Assembly (NCBI GenBank): GCA_019075905.1
Contig: JAGXAM010000006.1
Coordinates: 62,001 to 126,000, forward strand
DNA length: 64,000 bases
Origin: Hyphomicrobiales bacterium
Lineage (GTDB): Bacteria; Pseudomonadota; Alphaproteobacteria; Rhizobiales; Beijerinckiaceae
Direction: 5' to 3'
Position numbers and translations under genes: made by a program. A model generated the notes under the pieces. The model ran no database searches. It was not told the DNA's origin and was given only the letters and a program-made list of their open reading frames with translations. Positions 1 to 8,806 of the stretch are shown in pieces. The stretch's first letter is position 1. Every line of letters begins with the position of its first letter.

Positions 1-1
1 T

Positions 2-160
2 GGTTTTGCGGCCTACACCCTGCTCGCCCTCGCCGGCCTGCATGTGCTGGCGGCGCTTTATCATCATTACGGGCGCGGCGATGGCATCTTGCACCGCATG
101 CTGCCGGCAGTCATGGCACCGCGCAGCGCCGCGGTGCCCGTCGCCAGCCAGCAGCCCTGA
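2..160 (+). CDS. Cytochrome b561 family protein, C-terminal fragment
   Basis: The frame is open from the window edge and ends in TGA at 158-160, giving the last 52 residues of a protein whose start lies outside. The visible part has a hydrophobic segment followed by LHVLAALYHHY and a basic GRGDGILHRML stretch. That His-rich end of the last helix is typical of the bacterial cytochrome b561 family, where histidines in the membrane helices bind heme b and the protein passes electrons from quinol. A short Ala/Pro-rich tail follows. The family call rests on this short end only, so substrate and partner cannot be given. Confidence 0.6.
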   Translation, partial: GFAAYTLLALAGLHVLAALYHHYGRGDGILHRMLPAVMAPRSAAVPVASQQP

Positions 161-235
161 GGAGCTGCCAAGCCCCGCAACACTTCGTTTACCAAACTGG
201 GTGAATGTGCCGCGAAGCAATCAGGAGCTTCGCGG

Positions 236-532
236 ATGGGCAAGGGTCTTTTTGGTGCCAATGGTGTTCAGACCTGGCTGACAATCGGTGCGCTGGTGTG
301 CGGCATCGGCGTGGTCGCCGCCAATGGCATGAGCTTTTGGGCGGCGCGCGGTGAATTTCCGACCCTGGCCTGGGTCCATCCGGGGGCGACCCCCGGCAGG
401 TTCGGCAAGGTCGATTACAATGCCACCGGCTCGATCCCGCAGGATGGCGACCGCAGCTATACCCGCATCCGCAGCGTGCTCGACAAGCCGGTATCCATCG
501 CCCCCTGCACCGGCAAGCTCGTTTCGCCCTGA
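236..532 (+). CDS. Small membrane-anchored protein of unknown function
   Basis: A 98-residue protein with one hydrophobic segment at about residues 12-30 and a polar C-terminal half with a single Cys near the end. It begins 75 bases after the cytochrome b561 fragment on the same strand, so the two may be co-transcribed. Its stop codon abuts the stop codon of the convergent thioesterase gene with no base between them. I do not recognise a family. One anchor with a soluble domain outside the cytoplasm is the simplest reading, and a link to b561 is only inferred from position. Confidence 0.5.
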   Translation: MGKGLFGANGVQTWLTIGALVCGIGVVAANGMSFWAARGEFPTLAWVHPGATPGRFGKVDYNATGSIPQDGDRSYTRIRSVLDKPVSIAPCTGKLVSP

Positions 533-991
533 TCAGCGCGGAATGGCATAGGTGCCGGTGGCATGGGCGACCGGTTCGCCCCCGCCCTCGGAAAACAAGG
601 CCACCTCGCCCACCGCAAGATTGCGCCCGAGCTTCAACAGCCGGCACTGCGCGATCATGTCACGCTGCGCCGGACGTCGCAGGAAATTGATTGTGAACGA
701 GGTCGTCACCGCCAGTTCCACCGGCCCGATCTGGCCGAGAATTGCCACATAAAGCGCGACATCGGCCAAAGTGAACATGGTCGGGCCCGATACGGTGCCC
801 CCTGGGCGCAAGTGCCGGTCGCCGACGATCAGCCGCATCCGGCAGGACATGAGCCCGACCTCCTCGACGATCAGCGCGCCCTCGCCCTGCTGGTTGACTT
901 GCGGGAACCGCGCCGCCAGAAACTGCTGCATGTCGTCAACTGACATCACCGGGCTTTGGTGGCGGTTCATGGGATCGGGCCTTTCGCGCAT
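533..991 (-). CDS. PaaI-type hotdog-fold acyl-CoA thioesterase
   Basis: A 152-residue single-domain protein of the size usual for PaaI/YbgC-like thioesterases, which hydrolyse acyl-CoA esters in the cytoplasm. The segment LRPGGTVSGPTMFTLADVAL matches the hotdog central helix region, where a small residue cluster and an Asp shape the active site. The later FTINFLRRP and VAHATGTYAIP strands fit the family's C-terminal sheet. Three in-frame ATGs are possible (991, 970 and 946); the first is taken here and may be too long. The gene is single, convergent with the small membrane protein and divergent from the crotonase fusion. The substrate is unknown. Confidence 0.75.
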   Translation of the reverse strand: MRERPDPMNRHQSPVMSVDDMQQFLAARFPQVNQQGEGALIVEEVGLMSCRMRLIVGDRHLRPGGTVSGPTMFTLADVALYVAILGQIGPVELAVTTSFTINFLRRPAQRDMIAQCRLLKLGRNLAVGEVALFSEGGGEPVAHATGTYAIPR

Positions 992-1080
992 GTCATGGTG
1001 GTGCCAAGCTTGTGCTTCATGACGCGGGGCCTGGCAAGATGCCCTTGCCTTGCGGCGCCCAATGGTTGCAGGATGCCCCC

Positions 1081-2424
1081 ATGACCGAAACGTCCGACAA
1101 TGTCGCCGGGGCGCTGCGCCGCACCGATCATGATGGCGTCGCCCATCTAGCCTTTGACGCTGCCGGGCGGCGCAATCCCCTGTCCCTGGCGCTGATGACT
1201 GCGCTTGGCCGCGAACTCGCCGCCATTGCCGGCGATTCCGGCATCAGGGTCGTGGTGATTTCCGGCGAGGGCCCGGCCTTCAGCGCCGGCCATGATCTGG
1301 CCGAACTCACCCGACACCGTGCCGATGCCGATGCCGGGGCGCATTTTTTTGCCGAAACCTTCAGCACCTGCTCGGCGCTGATGCAGGCGATCAGCGCCCT
1401 GCCCCAGCCCGTTATCGCCGCCATCGAAGGCACGGCCACCGCTGCCGGGTGCCAGCTCGTTGCCACCTGCGATCTCGCCATAGCCGGTTCGGATGCCAGA
1501 TTTGCCACGCCCGGCGTCAATATCGGCCTGTTCTGCACCACCCCCATGGTCGCGCTCAGCCGGGCGCTGCAGCCCAAACATGCGATGGAAATGCTGCTGT
1601 CCGGCGATATGATCGACGCCGCGACGGCAGAACGTATCGGCCTCGTCAACCGCGTCGTCGCGCCCGGCACCGCCCTCGCGCAAGCCATGGCTCTCGCAGC
1701 CAAACTCGCACAAAAGCCAGGCGCCGTTGTGCGCGGCGGCAAGCGCGCCTTTTATGAGCTGCGCGGCCTGCCGGTTGCGCAGGCCTATGACAAGGCTTCC
1801 GCGATCATGGCCGCGTCCATGATGCAGCCTGATGCCCGCGAGGGCATAGCCGCCTTTCTGGAAAAGCGCGCCGCACTCTGGCCTGAATTTGCCAACGCCG
1901 CACCCAGCGATCATGACCATTATCCCGACGCCACCATCCGCGCCATTCTGGCGACGGTCAGCACCATTGCCATTGTCGGCGCCTCGCCCAACCCGGCGCG
2001 CCCCTCGTTTCTGGTGCTGAAATACCTGCTGAGCCGCGGCTTCAAGGTGGTGGCGGTCAACCCCGGCCAGGCTGGCAAGACCATTGCCAGCGTGCCGGTC
2101 TATGCCCGTCTTGCCGATGTGCCGGGGCCGATCGACATGGTCGATATTTTCCGCAACAGCGATGCCGCCGCCTTGGTAGTCGAGGAGGCGCTCGCCCTCC
2201 CGGCCCTGCCCAAGGTCATCTGGATGCAGCTTGGTGTGCGGCATGATGCAGCGGCTGCCCGCGCCGAGGCCCGCGGCGTCACGGTCATCATGAACCGCTG
2301 CCCCAAGATCGAGTTTGGCCGGCTCTCCGGCGAGATCGGCTGGACCGGGTTCAATTCGCGTGTCATTTCAGCACGTCGCCCGCTCATGGCCGCCGGCGGC
2401 GTGCAAAGGCGCGAGCTTGGCTGA
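1081..2424 (+). CDS. Crotonase (ECHDC3-like) fused to a CoA-binding domain
   Basis: A 447-residue protein with two domains. Residues about 10-265 are a crotonase-fold enoyl-CoA hydratase/isomerase domain, with the oxyanion-hole segment FSAGHDLAEL and ATAAGCQLVATCDLAIA. At the two catalytic Glu positions of classical hydratase one is Gly (ATPGVNIGL) and one Glu is kept (AMEMLLSGD), the pattern of ECHDC3-like proteins. Residues about 284-425 form a YccU-like CoA-binding Rossmann domain with IAIVGASPNPARPS and the RCPKIEFGRL end. Each part normally occurs as a separate protein. The ATG at 1081 is chosen because homology starts just after it, though the frame is open further upstream. Hydratase activity is therefore doubtful. 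Confidence 0.75.
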   Translation: MTETSDNVAGALRRTDHDGVAHLAFDAAGRRNPLSLALMTALGRELAAIAGDSGIRVVVISGEGPAFSAGHDLAELTRHRADADAGAHFFAETFSTCSALMQAISALPQPVIAAIEGTATAAGCQLVATCDLAIAGSDARFATPGVNIGLFCTTPMVALSRALQPKHAMEMLLSGDMIDAATAERIGLVNRVVAPGTALAQAMALAAKLAQKPGAVVRGGKRAFYELRGLPVAQAYDKASAIMAASMMQPDAREGIAAFLEKRAALWPEFANAAPSDHDHYPDATIRAILATVSTIAIVGASPNPARPSFLVLKYLLSRGFKVVAVNPGQAGKTIASVPVYARLADVPGPIDMVDIFRNSDAAALVVEEALALPALPKVIWMQLGVRHDAAAARAEARGVTVIMNRCPKIEFGRLSGEIGWTGFNSRVISARRPLMAAGGVQRRELG

Positions 2425-2528
2425 AGCTGTCCGCTCGCCGGACTCTCGCCTCGCCGGTCGTTAACGGTCTGTTACCTTGAATCTGTCAGCAATTGTCTAT
2501 CGAAGCAAACTTATGATAAGCAATCGTC

Positions 2529-3626
2529 ATGCGTACCAGACTGCTGCTCCTCGTATCACTGGTTCCTGTCCTTTTGACCCTGCCCGGTTGTGGCGTGGCA
2601 CCGGGCGGAGAGGCGCTGGCTTATCACCCCATCCGTCACCGCGCCCTGCATGGCGCGAAATGGTCACAGGCTCTGGCCTATAGCGCCGCCTATCATATTT
2701 CCGGCATTGACGTGTCGAAATTCCAGGGCAACATCGACTGGTCGCGGGTCAAGGCCAGCGGCGTCAAATTCGCCTGGATCAAGTCGACCGAGGGCGGTGA
2801 CCGGGTGGACGACAATTTCAGGGCTAACTGGCGCGGGGCTGCGCGCGTCGGCATTCCGCGCGGCGCCTATCATTTCGTCTACTGGTGCCGCAGCCCGCTC
2901 TCGCAGATCAAATGGTTCGAGAAAAACGTTCCTGCCGATCCGAAGGCCTTGCCGCCGGTGCTCGATGTCGAGCTGACCCCGACCTCGCCGACATGCAAAC
3001 GCATCCTGCATCGGGCCGAAACGGTGCGTGAAATCGGCATCATGCTGGCGGAGATGAAGCGCTTCTATCACAAGACCCCGATCATCTACACCACCGTCGA
3101 TTTTTACCGCGGTATCTTGTCGGGTGGCGCGCTGGAGCAATATCCGATCTGGGTGCGCAGCACCAAATACAAGCCGCAAGTGGCCTATGGCAAGCGCCCG
3201 TGGCGCTTCTGGCAATACCAGTCGGACGGCTATGTGCCCGGCGTCCCCGGCCATGTCGACCGCAATGCCTTCTATGGCAACCACAAGCAATGGCTGGCAT
3301 TTCTGGACAAGACGCAGGACGTTCCCGTCGACAATACCGATATGGCCGCCAAACATGCCGCACCTGCCCCCCGTCCCGGGCAGCAGGGTCTGGCCATGGC
3401 CATGGCCCATCCGAGGGAGCCGGAAACAGCACCGCGTGATCGCTATGTCGCCAAGCCGCATGTGCTCGCCTCAAGCACCACGGCGCTGGATCTTGCCCCG
3501 GTGCTGCATCTTGCGCATGCGCGGGTGCCGCAGCACCATCACAAGCTCGCGCCCATTCCCGCCTCGCTGTTTGAGGCGACCAGCCTGTCGGAACAGCCCA
3601 TCCAGCTTGGTTCAGCCACGCAATAA
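2529..3626 (+). CDS. GH25 lysozyme-like lipoprotein
   Basis: A 365-residue protein starting with a hydrophobic signal that ends in a lipobox-like LPGC, with Cys21 the likely lipidated residue. Residues about 55-265 are a glycoside hydrolase family 25 domain: GIDVSKFQGNIDW supplies the first catalytic-site Asp, PPVLDVE the acidic pair, and FWQYQSDG the C-terminal strand. GH25 enzymes cleave the N-acetylmuramic acid beta-1,4 bond of peptidoglycan. The last 90 residues are Pro/His/Ala-rich and look unstructured. It is a single gene, convergent with glcE. A lipid-anchored muramidase acting on the cell's own wall is the likely role; a secreted weapon is a less likely alternative. Confidence 0.82.
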   Translation: MRTRLLLLVSLVPVLLTLPGCGVAPGGEALAYHPIRHRALHGAKWSQALAYSAAYHISGIDVSKFQGNIDWSRVKASGVKFAWIKSTEGGDRVDDNFRANWRGAARVGIPRGAYHFVYWCRSPLSQIKWFEKNVPADPKALPPVLDVELTPTSPTCKRILHRAETVREIGIMLAEMKRFYHKTPIIYTTVDFYRGILSGGALEQYPIWVRSTKYKPQVAYGKRPWRFWQYQSDGYVPGVPGHVDRNAFYGNHKQWLAFLDKTQDVPVDNTDMAAKHAAPAPRPGQQGLAMAMAHPREPETAPRDRYVAKPHVLASSTTALDLAPVLHLAHARVPQHHHKLAPIPASLFEATSLSEQPIQLGSATQ

Positions 3627-3649
3627 CCGGCTGGCGGCTTCATACGCCC

Positions 3650-4864
3650 TCATGACACCACGGGTGGATACATCCGCCCGCAGTTGAGCACGTCTGCCGG
3701 GTCATAGGCAGCCTTGATCCGCGCGGTCAGCCGGGCAAGCCCAGCTTCCAGCGGCGCAAACACCGGCACTTGCGCCCGCAACGCTTCGGAAGCCCGCACC
3801 AGCATGGCATGGCCGCCCGCCCGCGCCAGCGCCTCGCGCATGACGCCAGCTCCCGCATCGGGCACCGCCGGATCGAGTTCGATCCACAGCAAGCCGCCAC
3901 CCCAATCCATGAAGCAGCTCGTCACCGGCAGGCGCGCCTGCACCTCTGCCAGCACTGACGCTGCGCGAGACGGCTGCGGATTGAGTTTCCACACGAGGCT
4001 GTCGGTTCGTTGCAGCAAGGGCTGCACGCAGGCAATCTCGCGCCACAAGGCCAGGCTGGCCGCCTCCGGCAGCACATCCCCGCCCGCCAGCATGCTGGCG
4101 AGAGCGCCAGCCCGGAACGCCACCGACGGCCCGTGGCCTTCGAGCCGCAGCAAGGTCACACTGGTGGCATCGCCGCCAAAGCCGCCGGCCCGAGCCGCAG
4201 CAGCCGCCGGCAAAAACGCCGCGCCGGAAACCTCATGCGGGCTGTTCAGGGCCCGCGTCATGCTGGCAAATGCCGCTTGTTCGTCCTCGCCGCGCAACAC
4301 CAGCGTCACGCTGGTTTCCGGGGCCGGCACCACTTTCAGGGTGATGTCGGTGAGCACCGCCAGCGTGCCAAAAGCCCCGGCCTGAATTTTCGCCAGGTCA
4401 TAGCCGGTGACATTCTTGACCACCCGCCCGCCGGCCTTGAACATGTCGCCACGGCCATTGACGCCGTGAAAGCCGAGAAAATGATCACGCGGCGCGCCCG
4501 ATTTCACCCGCCGCGGCCCGGCAATATTGGTGGCGATGACGCCGCCGAGCGTCCCGCTGCCGCCAGCCCCGAGCAGGCCCGACCAGTCCGGTGGCTCAAA
4601 AGCCAGCATCTGCCGGTTCTCGGCGAGCAGCGCCTCGATCTGCGCCAGCGGCGTCCCCGCCCCGGCACTGAGCACCAGTTCGGAGGGCTGGTAATCAAGC
4701 CCGCCGGCAAAGCCCGACATATCAAGCTGGTCGGCGCAGGGCGCGTGCCGCCCTAGCCCCAGTTTGCTGCCCGCGCCGACAATCGCCAGCGCCGTGCCGT
4801 CAGCGCTCGCCTGCGTGATGATTTCGGCGACATCGGCCCGCTGCTGCGGCTTGTGAATGGTCAC
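3650..4864 (-). CDS. glcE: Glycolate oxidase FAD-binding subunit GlcE
   Basis: A 404-residue subunit of glycolate dehydrogenase, which oxidises glycolate to glyoxylate. The N-terminal half is an FAD-binding PCMH-type domain: GAGSKLGLG, then GSGTLGGVIATN and the KNVTGYDLAKIQAGAFGTLAVLT block diagnostic of GlcE. The C-terminus ends with DPADVLNCGRMYP, matching the family's usual end. Translation starts at a GTG; an ATG five bases upstream is out of frame and runs at once into TGA. It follows glcD by 10 bases in one operon. The iron-sulfur subunit gene glcF, normally next, is missing from this locus. Confidence 0.92.
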   Translation of the reverse strand: MTIHKPQQRADVAEIITQASADGTALAIVGAGSKLGLGRHAPCADQLDMSGFAGGLDYQPSELVLSAGAGTPLAQIEALLAENRQMLAFEPPDWSGLLGAGGSGTLGGVIATNIAGPRRVKSGAPRDHFLGFHGVNGRGDMFKAGGRVVKNVTGYDLAKIQAGAFGTLAVLTDITLKVVPAPETSVTLVLRGEDEQAAFASMTRALNSPHEVSGAAFLPAAAAARAGGFGGDATSVTLLRLEGHGPSVAFRAGALASMLAGGDVLPEAASLALWREIACVQPLLQRTDSLVWKLNPQPSRAASVLAEVQARLPVTSCFMDWGGGLLWIELDPAVPDAGAGVMREALARAGGHAMLVRASEALRAQVPVFAPLEAGLARLTARIKAAYDPADVLNCGRMYPPVVS

Positions 4865-4874
4865 GTCATGTCCC

Positions 4875-6365
4875 TCAAAATCGTGGCAATTCAGGAAAGC
4901 GGGTCTGCCCGCCCTTCACATGAACGCGGCCAAGTTCCGCACAATTGCAGAGCTGCGGAAACACCTTGCCGGGATTGAGCAGGCTTTGCGCGTCAAAGGC
5001 GCATTTCAGCCGCAACTGCTGGTCAAGATCAACCGCATCGAACATCGTGTCCATCAGGTCGCGCTTTTCAACGCCGACGCCATGCTCGCCGGTCAGGACA
5101 CCGCCGACCTCGACGCACAGCCGCAGAATGTCGCTGCCAAAGGCCTCGGCCCGCTCAAGCTCGCCGGGCTGGTTGGCATCATAGAGGATCAGCGGATGCA
5201 GGTTGCCGTCCCCGGCGTGAAATACATTGGCGACCCGCAGGCGATAGCGCGCCTCCAGCTGCTTCATGCGCGCGAGCACCTGCGTCAGGCGCTGGCGCGG
5301 GATCGTGCCATCCATGCAATAATAATCCGGCGACAGCCGCCCCACCGCCGGAAACGCCGCCTTGCGCCCGGCCCAGAACAGCAGCCGCTCCTCCTCAGAG
5401 GTGCTGGCGCGTATCGAGCTCGCACCATGGTGGCGCGCCAGATCCTCGACCGCCGCCACCAGATGATTGACCTCGGCCTCGCAGCCATCGAGTTCGACGA
5501 TCAGCAAGGCCTCGGCATCGAGCGGATAATTGGCATGAACGAAGGCTTCGGCCGCCTCGATCGCCAGCTTGTCCATCATTTCCATGCCGCCGGGGATGAT
5601 TCCGGCAGCGATAATGGCGGCAACACAGGCGCCCGCCCCCTCGACATCGGGAAAGCCGATCAGCAGGGCCCGCGCCCCCGGCGGTTTGGGCAATATGCGC
5701 ACCGTCACCTCGGTGACGACGCCGAGCAGACCCTCCGATCCGACCATGACGCCGAGCAGATCCAGCCCGCCGGCATCATAATGCTTGCCGCCGAGCCGCA
5801 AAACCTCGCCCTCCATCGTCACCATTTCCACCCCGATGACATTGTTGGTGGTCAGGCCATATTTCAGGCAATGCACGCCGCCGGAATTTTCCGCGACATT
5901 GCCGCCGATGGTGCAGGCAATCTGGCTTGATGGGTCGGGCGCATAATAAAACCCCTCGCCCTGCACAGCCTGCGTAATGGCAAGGTTGGTCACGCCCGGC
6001 TGGACGACGGCGCAGCGGTTGGCAATGTCGATTTCAAGCACCTTCTTGAATTTGCCAAGGCCGAGCAGCACCCCGTCCTCCAGCGGCAGGGCCCCGCCCG
6101 ACAGCGATGTTCCGGCACCGCGCGGCACCACCTTGATGCCCTCGGCATGGCAATAGCGCAGCACCGCCACCACCTCTGCCGTGGTCGAGGGCAGCACCAC
6201 CACCATCGGCAATTGCCGATAGGCGGTCAGCCCGTCGCTCTCATAGGCGCGCCGCTCGATTTCGGCATCGATCACCCCCTCGCCCGGCACCAGAGCGCGC
6301 AGATGCGCGACAATGTCATGGCGTCGCGCCAGCACCGCTTGGTCTCTTTCAGGCATTTTCAACAT
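4875..6365 (-). CDS. glcD: Glycolate oxidase FAD-linked subunit GlcD
   Basis: A 496-residue flavoprotein of the GlcD/D-lactate dehydrogenase family. The N-terminal FAD-binding domain has PRGAGTSLSGGALP and IGGNVAENSGGVHCLKYGLT. The C-terminal FAD-oxidase domain has HAGDGNLHPLI and GGVLTGEHGVGVEKR. Glycolate is oxidised to glyoxylate with electrons passed towards the respiratory chain. The frame is open further upstream, overlapping the PBP gene, but homology begins with the ATG at 6365 (or 6356), so the shorter form is used. It heads a glcD-glcE pair. D-lactate dehydrogenase is the main alternative, but the adjacent glcE favours glycolate. Confidence 0.9.
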   Translation of the reverse strand: MLKMPERDQAVLARRHDIVAHLRALVPGEGVIDAEIERRAYESDGLTAYRQLPMVVVLPSTTAEVVAVLRYCHAEGIKVVPRGAGTSLSGGALPLEDGVLLGLGKFKKVLEIDIANRCAVVQPGVTNLAITQAVQGEGFYYAPDPSSQIACTIGGNVAENSGGVHCLKYGLTTNNVIGVEMVTMEGEVLRLGGKHYDAGGLDLLGVMVGSEGLLGVVTEVTVRILPKPPGARALLIGFPDVEGAGACVAAIIAAGIIPGGMEMMDKLAIEAAEAFVHANYPLDAEALLIVELDGCEAEVNHLVAAVEDLARHHGASSIRASTSEEERLLFWAGRKAAFPAVGRLSPDYYCMDGTIPRQRLTQVLARMKQLEARYRLRVANVFHAGDGNLHPLILYDANQPGELERAEAFGSDILRLCVEVGGVLTGEHGVGVEKRDLMDTMFDAVDLDQQLRLKCAFDAQSLLNPGKVFPQLCNCAELGRVHVKGGQTRFPELPRF

Positions 6366-6475
6366 GGCAAGGCCCCGGGGCGGGCCCAAGACGTCAGGCC
6401 CGATGCCATGATGTTGTAGGCACTGGCGGTCTGTTGGCAAGAGCTTTCGCGCCGCCCCGCCCCCGGCTGGAAGGC

Positions 6476-8608
6476 TCAACGCCCGAGCAGGCGTTGCAGC
6501 AGGTTGCGGTCGCGCGCCGGAATCGGCGGCTGGATCTGGCGTTGGTCCTGCGCCACGGCTGCCGCCTGGTTGATGGTCAGAGGCGCATTGGGATTGCTCG
6601 GCGGGCGCGGATCAAAGCCGGACGAGACCGGCGCCTGCGGGCTGCCCCACGAGCCGGTCGGCAGCGCCACCGGCGTCAGTCCGGAGCTGGCCACGGTCAT
6701 ATAGGTGCGGAAAATATCGGCCGGCAGGCTGCCGCCCACCACATGCCGGGTTGGTGAATTGTCATCATTGCCCAGCCAGACGCCGGTTACGATCCGCCCG
6801 GTGTAGCCAATGAACCAGGCATCACGGAAATTCTGGCTGGTGCCGGTCTTGCCGGCCACCTGCCAGCCCGGCACACGGGCATGGGTTGCCGTGCCGGTCT
6901 GCACCACGCGCATCATCATATCATTCATCATCGCCACATGCTCGGGGCTGATCACCCGGCCAAGGCTCCAGTTCTTGAAGCGGTAAAGCACGCGGCCATT
7001 GGTGGTGTGCACGTCGCGGATGATGTGCGGCAGCACGGCAATGCCGCCATTGGCGAAGGGCACATAGGCAGACACCATCTCGAAGGGCGAGACTTCCGAT
7101 GTGCCAAGCGCGATCGAGGCATTGGGCTGCAATTCCGACAGGATTCCCAGCCGGTGCGCGGTATCGACGACATTGCGCGGCCCATATTCGAGGCACAGGC
7201 GCACCGCCACCGTATTGATCGAATGCGCCAGCGCATGGCGCAGCGTCACCGGGCCTTCAAAATGCCGCTCATAATCTTCCGGCTTCCAGCCGCGCACATT
7301 GATCGCGGCATCATCGCGCACCGAATCGGGCGTAAGGCCGCCCTCCAGCGCTGTCAGATACACGAAAGGCTTGAAGGATGATCCCGGCTGGCGCTTGGCG
7401 GAGATGGCGCGGTTGAACTGGCTGAGCTTGTAGGACTTGCCGCCGACCAGCGACAGCACATCGCCCTGCATGTCCATCGACACCAGCGCGCCCTCGCCGA
7501 CATGATCCTTCGTGCCGAACTTGTTCAATTCATCGGTGAGCGCCGCATCCGCCACCCGCTGCAGTTTCGGGTTGATGGTGGTGTCGACGACAATGTCATG
7601 GTCAATGGCGCCGAGCTGGTCGCTCAGGGCATCCATCACATAATCAGCCACATAATTGATCTGGCCGCCGGTGGCATCCTTGATGGCATGGGCCGGATTG
7701 GCGAGCGCCAGTTGCGCCTGTGACTCGGTTATCCTGCCCTGCGCCGCCATGGCGGCAATCACCACATTGGCACGGTTTTCGGCCGCGGTGGGATTGTGGT
7801 TGGGCGCCAGCCGCGTGGGTGCCTTCATAAGCCCGGCCAGCATTGCCGCCTGCGCCAGGGTTACTTTCTCGGCATCGACCCCGAAATATTTATGGGCCGC
7901 CGCCTCGACGCCATAGGCGCCGTCACCAAAATACATGCGGTTGAGGTAAAGTTCGAGGATCTGGTCCTTGCTGTATTTATGCTCCAGCCACAGCGCCAGG
8001 ATCATTTCCTGAATTTTGCGCGACAGCGTCCGCTGCTGCGTCAAAAACAGGTTCTTGGCCAGCTGCTGCGTCAGCGTCGAGCCGCCCTGCAGGCCACCAT
8101 GGCCCATCAGATCGTGAACCAGGGCGCGGGCTATGCCGATCGGATCAATGCCGAAATCCGAATAGAACCGCCGGTCCTCGATGGCGACAAACGCCGCCGG
8201 AAGATAGGGCGGCAGGCGGCTGATGCGCACCGCCGCACCGCCCGAATCGCCGCGATTGGCCAGTAAGGTGCCATCCGAACCCAGAATGGCAATGTTGGGC
8301 GGGCGCTTGGGCACGGCGAGCTGATCGATGGGCGGCAGCCGCGATCCGTAATAGACCAGAATGCCGCCAAAGCCGATGGCGCCCCAGATGCCCAGAACGA
8401 GGCCCCAGTAGAACAGCCGCCCGATCAGCGAGCGCTTCTTGCGCCGCCGCCCGCCGCCGCGTGAGGTCTTGACCGTGCGGGTCTTGCCCCTTTGCGGCAC
8501 GGCGCGGTCGTCGCGGGTGGCGCGCAAGGTATCATCCCCGCGACCATCAACGTCACGCCCGAGCGATGGCTCGATTCTCGAACCCGTTTTATTGCCCTTG
8601 CGTGCCAT
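6476..8608 (-). CDS. PBP1A-type bifunctional penicillin-binding protein
   Basis: A 710-residue class A penicillin-binding protein. A basic cytoplasmic tail (residues 1-60) is followed by one membrane segment (about 62-88). The glycosyltransferase domain has IEDRRFYSDFGIDPIGI with the catalytic Glu and GGSTLTQQLAKNLFL. The transpeptidase domain has the active-site Ser in PGSSFKP, the SIN motif in AHSINT and KTGTS. It polymerises and crosslinks peptidoglycan in the periplasm. The length fits PBP1A/2A types of alphaproteobacteria. Its start faces dnaN across about 200 bases, and its end is 110 bases before glcD. The symbol is left empty because mrcA and pbpC-like paralogues cannot be told apart here. 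Confidence 0.92.
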   Translation of the reverse strand: MARKGNKTGSRIEPSLGRDVDGRGDDTLRATRDDRAVPQRGKTRTVKTSRGGGRRRKKRSLIGRLFYWGLVLGIWGAIGFGGILVYYGSRLPPIDQLAVPKRPPNIAILGSDGTLLANRGDSGGAAVRISRLPPYLPAAFVAIEDRRFYSDFGIDPIGIARALVHDLMGHGGLQGGSTLTQQLAKNLFLTQQRTLSRKIQEMILALWLEHKYSKDQILELYLNRMYFGDGAYGVEAAAHKYFGVDAEKVTLAQAAMLAGLMKAPTRLAPNHNPTAAENRANVVIAAMAAQGRITESQAQLALANPAHAIKDATGGQINYVADYVMDALSDQLGAIDHDIVVDTTINPKLQRVADAALTDELNKFGTKDHVGEGALVSMDMQGDVLSLVGGKSYKLSQFNRAISAKRQPGSSFKPFVYLTALEGGLTPDSVRDDAAINVRGWKPEDYERHFEGPVTLRHALAHSINTVAVRLCLEYGPRNVVDTAHRLGILSELQPNASIALGTSEVSPFEMVSAYVPFANGGIAVLPHIIRDVHTTNGRVLYRFKNWSLGRVISPEHVAMMNDMMMRVVQTGTATHARVPGWQVAGKTGTSQNFRDAWFIGYTGRIVTGVWLGNDDNSPTRHVVGGSLPADIFRTYMTVASSGLTPVALPTGSWGSPQAPVSSGFDPRPPSNPNAPLTINQAAAVAQDQRQIQPPIPARDRNLLQRLLGR

Positions 8609-8806
8609 AGCAACTCCACGCGCCCTCAGCCGTCATGCGGTTTGGCCCTGAATTTCGCGGCCGGCCCATAGCCAAACCCCATCCGCTCCCGGTATCAGAC
8701 GCGAAAGAGGTGAAATCCAGGCAGAGGCTGCTTGAAAATCACGGCTCATCCGTCCAATGTCGCCATCACGTATATTCCCAGGTTCCTATCATACAGGATT
8801 GCTATC

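Noticed and set aside
4857-5930. Long plus-strand open frame opposite glcD
   Set aside because: It overlaps glcD on the other strand, has His/Arg/Gln-rich composition typical of the antisense of a GC-rich gene, and shows no motif.
8609-8806. Replication origin upstream of dnaN
   Set aside because: No cluster of TTATCCACA-like DnaA boxes was seen in this gap, and dnaA is absent.
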